Shown: in pieces, positions 59,833 through 64,000 of the stretch
How positions within the stretch are numbered: the stretch's first letter is position 1
Layout of the letters: the number at the start of each line of letters is the position of its first letter
DNA from: Spironucleus salmonicida
Taxonomy: Eukaryota > Fornicata > Diplomonadida > Hexamitidae
Assembly (NCBI GenBank): GCA_000497125.2
Contig: CM035322.1
Coordinates: 1,062,001 to 1,126,000, forward strand
Reading direction: 5' to 3'
DNA length: 64,000 nucleotides
The notes under the pieces: generated by a model
The model's input: only the letters and a program-made list of their open reading frames with translations
Told to the model about the DNA's origin: nothing
The model's database searches: none
Position numbers and translations under genes: made by a program

Positions 59833-60666
59833 ATGAGAATTTGTACACATGATGGCGCCTACCACGCCGACGATGTCATCGCAGCTTGTTTTCTTCAGAA
59901 AATCTATACCAATGTAGAAATTGTTCGCACCCGGGACTAAAGTGTAATTGATCAAGCTGATGTAGTATTCGATGTTGGCGGCGTGTACAACAAAAGCACA
60001 CTGAGGTTTGACCATCATCAGCTTTCCTTCACAGATTGCATCGGGGAGATACCTCTTTCGTCAGCCGGCCTTATCTTCCGCGACTTGGGATTGCAGCTTT
60101 GCGAGAATGGTACCCACCACCAGATCATCTACCAACGTTTTATCAAATTTATAGATATGCATGACAATGGAATTGACGGCGGTAGAGCGGAGTTTTCGTT
60201 ACAGATCGCTAAATTAGGGGCTATTGGCAAGACATTTGAACAGGCCATAGAGTTTGCGATGTAGGTACTCGATTTGGAGATTTAGTTCGCCAAGATGCTG
60301 ATCTCTAGTAAAATTGAAGTCGAGAAGGCTATTTCATAATAATCAGGGATCTTCTTGCACTTAGATAGTACTGTCATGTGGATAGAGGTGTTATATGACA
60401 TCCCTGGTAATGAAAAGTTCATGTTCGTTACTACATAGAAAAATGGCTAATACCGAATCAACACAATCAACATATCTGATTCCAGCTTCAGATCTAGATA
60501 AAAATTGCCCTAGTAATGGGCTGGTTATAGAGATTCTGAATTAGACGATATAACCGGAGTTACTGGTGGAGTTTTTGTTCACAAGGGGGCATTCGTAGGA
60601 ATTTGGAAAACTAAAGAAGCCCTAGACCAGATTAAATATATTCTCGAGAGCAAGTAAAAAGAATGA
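59833..60666 (+). CDS. MYG1: MYG1-like DHH-family phosphoesterase/exonuclease, copy 1
   Basis: 277 aa. Motifs: THDGAYHADD (metal site), EIVRTRD, VVFDVGGVYNKSTLRFDHHQ (DHH), LSSAGLIFRDLG, DMHDNGIDGG, then a C-terminal region with RWAGYRD-like PQQWAGYRDSELD and GWK-like IWKT. MYG1/UPF0160 proteins are Mn-dependent RNA 3'-5' exonucleases of nucleus and mitochondria in animals. TAA/TAG Gln codons throughout. Convergent with the ABC gene, 6 bp apart, and the repeat arm ends in that gap. Confidence 0.9.
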
Positions 60667-60672
60667 AAAATT

Positions 60673-62385
60673 TCATTAGTAATCTTTTAAATCAACAATT
60701 CTATCTGCATATAACTTACATTACTCTCTATGCGCTACCATAATAACTAAAATTTAATGATCAGCACAAAATTCTTTGAGGCCAGTTAGTACAGTTTCTT
60801 CTGTTTCAATATCAAGAGCACTAGTAACTTCATCTAATAATAATATACCACAATCTACAACTCTGAATAAACCTCGTGCTAATGCCAGTCTTTATTTTTA
60901 TCCTCCTGATAGTTTACTAACCTCTTTTCCTTCAAAAGTAACCTTGCAAATAGTTTTAACCCTCTCCAATCTATCTGGATCAGGAAATAATCCATACATA
61001 ATTTATTAATCAATTGATAAATGTTTTGGTAATTAATCTGATTAATGTACTGAAGTTATTTAATATCTTACATCATATGGATCCATATCAGATACAGAAA
61101 CACCATTTATTAGCAAATCGCCATCTTAATAATTATATAGCTTTGTGATTAATTTCAAAAATGTAGATTTACCTTACCCAGTTTCACCTTATATAAGGTT
61201 TAAACCCCTTTTAAATTTTATAGATAGACCATTAAATATTTAAACATTTTAATAAGAAAATGCAACATTTTTTGCCTCTACTACTGGAGTTTTTTAATAT
61301 TTTGTTCTTAATTTTTTTGCTTGTTCTATATTTAAATAATTGAGAGTTTGATTAACAGACTTGAAAACAACTCTTTCACCAGTAAATGAAAGTACGTTAT
61401 TCACAAAATCCAATGAAACTCTATATGATTATAATTTACCCAAAAAATTTACTATATCATCTTTTAATTTATAAATATTATCAATACAATCCTTAAAATC
61501 CTTACATTACTTTAAAGTAAATCTATTAAAAATTAAAAAATATATTTATAACGATCCTACAATTGCTCTTTTATACACTCCAACTAAAGCATCAAGTGTT
61601 TTTCGTTTTCTTCTTGCTACATCTGAATTCATTAACAACTCTTTTTACAACTCTAGTTACTTTTTAAGTTATTAAATTTCAAAATATGCAGAATTAGATG
61701 ATTTGACTAATAACAATCTATCTTATAAATCCTATATAAATTTTGTAGTAAGTGATCGATCTCTTCTTAATGAAACTTATTCCAGCTTTGATGATTTCGC
61801 AAATATTCCACCTAAAAACATTACCAATGGAAGAGGTAAAAGAGGATAAATAAATAACTTTTAGAATTTAATTTACATAAATGATGAAACTACTTTTGTT
61901 ATTGGAACAACAATATCACCAATAAAAGATAAGAAAAATCTAGCAAAATCATTTGCAGATTCAAAATACAAGTTCAGATCTTATTATTCTGTAGATTAGT
62001 ATATGGGTTAGTTAAAATAGGATGCCAGCATCAATGAAAGACAGTCTGATCTTGATCTTGTTAGGAATGTGTAGTGAAATTTTCTAGAGAAATATGACAC
62101 TATAAAATCAAATATTTTTTGTAGTAATTTATTGAATATGACTATTGAAAACTCTTTTATAAGTTAATATAGATAATCATATTTAGTGCAAGTCATAAAA
62201 GATACTGTTGGTAAATAAATAAATTATCGTGCTTTAGACGTAAACCTATCTATATTATAATTAAGTTTTGATCCTATGATATTATCAAATACCACTTCTA
62301 TTAGTTCAAATATTAAGTAGAATAACAATGATGGCAGACTATTAATAATAATTGCAATAAGCATGATTTTTTTCTATGTTTTCAT
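60673..62385 (-). CDS. ABC transporter half-molecule (exporter type)
   Basis: 570 aa. N-terminal TM domain (~330 residues, hydrophobic segments IMLIAIIINSLPSLLFYLIF and others) then the nucleotide-binding domain: Walker A GETGQGKST, Q-loop region TSVHQSDQ, signature LSGGQKQRLALARG, Walker B CGILLLDE, H-loop VAHRE. All ATPase motifs are present. The single half-transporter would dimerise. It fills the spacer between the inverted repeat arms; its TGA begins exactly one base beyond the left arm end. Substrate unknown; the fold resembles ABCB/ABCD half-transporters. Confidence 0.88.
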
Positions 62386-62533
62386 TCAAGGAAAGAAAAT
62401 GTTAGCCTAGAGAAATAAAATTATATATAAAGTTTAATGGGTTGGCTTATAAACTATTAATAATTTTATTTAAACATATAATAACCTTAATAGTAAAATG
62501 TAAATAATATAAAAAACTAAGACTCTTTAAAAT
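62386..62533. other. ABC gene promoter region outside the repeat
   Basis: About 150 bp of AT-rich DNA between the ABC start and the right arm boundary. Confidence 0.5.
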
Positions 62534-62539
62534 AATTTT

Positions 62540-63373
62540 TCATTCTTTTTACTTGCTCTCGAGAATATATTTAATCTGGTCTAGGGCTTCTTTAGTTTTC
62601 CAAATTCCTACGAATGCCCCCTTGTGAACAAAAACTCCACCAGTAACTCCGGTTATATCGTCTAATTCAGAATCTCTATAACCAGCCCATTACTAGGGCA
62701 ATTTTTATCTAGATCTGAAGCTGGAATCAGATATGTTGATTGTGTTGATTCGGTATTAGCCATTTTTCTATGTAGTAACGAACATGAACTTTTCATTACC
62801 AGGGATGTCATATAACACCTCTATCCACATGACAGTACTATCTAAGTGCAAGAAGATCCCTGATTATTATGAAATAGCCTTCTCGACTTCAATTTTACTA
62901 GAGATCAGCATCTTGGCGAACTAAATCTCCAAATCGAGTACCTACATCGCAAACTCTATGGCCTGTTCAAATGTCTTGCCAATAGCCCCTAATTTAGCGA
63001 TCTGTAACGAAAACTCCGCTCTACCGCCGTCAATTCCATTGTCATGCATATCTATAAATTTGATAAAACGTTGGTAGATGATCTGGTGGTGGGTACCATT
63101 CTCGCAAAGCTGCAATCCCAAGTCGCGGAAGATAAGGCCGGCTGACGAAAGAGGTATCTCCCCGATGCAATCTGTGAAGGAAAGCTGATGATGGTCAAAC
63201 CTCAGTGTGCTTTTGTTGTACACGCCGCCAACATCGAATACTACATCAGCTTGATCAATTACACTTTAGTCCCGGGTGCGAACAATTTCTACATTGGTAT
63301 AGATTTTCTGAAGAAAACAAGCTGCGATGACATCGTCGGCGTGGTAGGCGCCATCATGTGTACAAATTCTCAT
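62540..63373 (-). CDS. MYG1: MYG1-like phosphoesterase/exonuclease, copy 2
   Basis: 277 aa, apparently identical to the 59833-60666 copy, in mirror orientation. Same motifs (THDGAYHADD, FDHHQ). Divergent from EF1A copy 2 over a ~207 bp shared promoter. Confidence 0.9.
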
Positions 63374-63560
63374 TTACATTAACGGCTTAATTCTATGATA
63401 AATTAATAGTAACTTTACTAACTATTAGGAACGGCATAAATAAGGAGGTAATATCAAATATTATACCGAAAACTAAATATAATTACATCTCTGGGTCCAA
63501 ATATATACTTTATATATATATTTGGGTGGTCTATTTTTAACAAATTCAATTCATAATTTA

Positions 63561-63570
63561 CCCACCATTC
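63561..63570 (+). promoter_or_regulatory. C-rich start-proximal motif of EF1A copy 2
   Basis: CCCACCATTC 10 bp before the ATG at 63581. Confidence 0.4.
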
Positions 63571-63580
63571 CTTTGTCTTA

Positions 63581-64000
63581 ATGGGTAAGGAAAAGAAGCA
63601 CATTAACTTAGTCGTTATCGGTCATGTCGATAATGGTAAATCCACTCTCACTGGTCACTTAATCTACAAGTGCGGTGGTATCGATTAACGTACTCTTGAT
63701 GAGTATGAAAAGCGTGCCAATGAAATGGGTAAGGGATCCTTCAAGTATGCTTGGGTTCTTGATCAGCTTAAGGATGAGCGTGAACGTGGTATCACAATCA
63801 ACATCGCTCTCTGGAAGTTCGAGACCAAGAAATTCACCGTCACCATCATCGACGCCCCCGGCCATCGTGATTTCATCAAGAACATGATCACCGGTACTTC
63901 TCAGGCTGATGTCGCCATTCTCGTAATTGCTTCCGGTCAGGGTGAATTCGAAGCTGGTATCTCCAAGGAGGGCCAGACTCGTGAGCACGCTACTCTTGCT
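63581..64000 (+). CDS. EF1A: EF-1alpha, copy 2 (5' 140 codons, cut by window end)
   Basis: Starts [22 protein letters not shown] and is identical to copy 1 over the visible 140 codons, including the TAA Gln codon. Whether it is full length cannot be seen. Confidence 0.95.

Larger units (their letters stand above)
59206..60672 (+). repeat. Inverted repeat, left arm (minimum extent)
   Basis: Positions x and 123206-x are reverse complements from 60672 out to at least 59206, where the right arm reaches the window end; every stretch I compared was identical. Arms contain the EF1A 5' part, the shared EF1A/MYG1 promoter and the whole MYG1 gene. The true outer end is unknown. Confidence 0.95.
62534..64000 (-). 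repeat. Inverted repeat, right arm (continues past window)
   Basis: Reverse complement of 59206-60672 with no mismatch in stretches compared. Spacer between arms is 1861 bp. Confidence 0.95.

Noticed and set aside
60673-62533. Inverted repeat as a simple snap-back assembly artefact
   Set aside because: Artefactual palindromes usually have little or no spacer; here 1861 bp of unique sequence with an intact ABC gene separates the arms. Still needs long-read confirmation.

Overview
The window reads as a nuclear genomic segment of a hexamitid diplomonad (the Spironucleus/Hexamita/Trepomonas group). The basis is threefold. (1) UAA and UAG are sense codons for Gln and UGA is the only stop: EF-1alpha, eRF3, eL30, deoxyhypusine synthase, SRP receptor alpha and many others are full length only when read this way. 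(2) EF-1alpha is very Giardia-like as far as I can recall that family. (3) Genes are almost intronless, with very short AT-rich spacers; the one intron I find, in eL30, has a branch-point-like ACTAAC placed almost on its 3' splice site, as in diplomonads. Ciliates share the codon change and are the main alternative. All CDS below were read with TGA as the only stop, and start and stop phases were checked by hand.

Layout. 1-2.3 kb: 5' part of an MFS transporter gene (minus strand), then a damaged ORF with in-frame TGAs. 2.4-5.3 kb: a probable pseudokinase, a small protein, intron-bearing eL30, an unknown protein. 5.4-6.5 kb: a GC-rich island with a PAQR/HlyIII fragment and a histidine phosphatase, then a second ORF with five in-frame TGAs. 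6.9-16.8 kb: small proteins, an HTH protein, an RRM-like protein, an 801-aa helical-repeat protein, a BAR-like protein, a catalytically dead cathepsin. 17.5-19.5 kb: deoxyhypusine synthase and the SRP (7SL) RNA gene. 19.5-27 kb: AT-rich desert with an (AT)n tract, a 754-aa helical protein, a third TGA-containing ORF, and a GH27 homologue lacking its nucleophile. 27.4-38.3 kb: two giant cytoskeletal-looking proteins (1234 and 1658 aa) and membrane/coiled-coil genes. 38.4-46.7 kb: two related guanylate kinases, an exosome RNase PH-like subunit, a 712-aa unknown, SRP receptor alpha. 46.7-58.2 kb: ene-reductase, PepD, Rpn9, full-length MFS paralogue, eRF3, NAK-like kinase, MATE-like transporter. 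58.3-64 kb: a large inverted repeat, EF1A-MYG1 / ABC transporter / MYG1-EF1A.

There is no operon-like pathway logic. Housekeeping genes of translation and secretion (EF-1alpha, eRF3, eL30, DHS, SRP RNA, SRP receptor) are mixed with lineage-specific cytoskeletal and degenerate enzyme genes. Neighbouring convergent genes are often only 3-20 bp apart. Many translation starts are preceded by a short C-rich CACTCC-like motif within about 25 bp.
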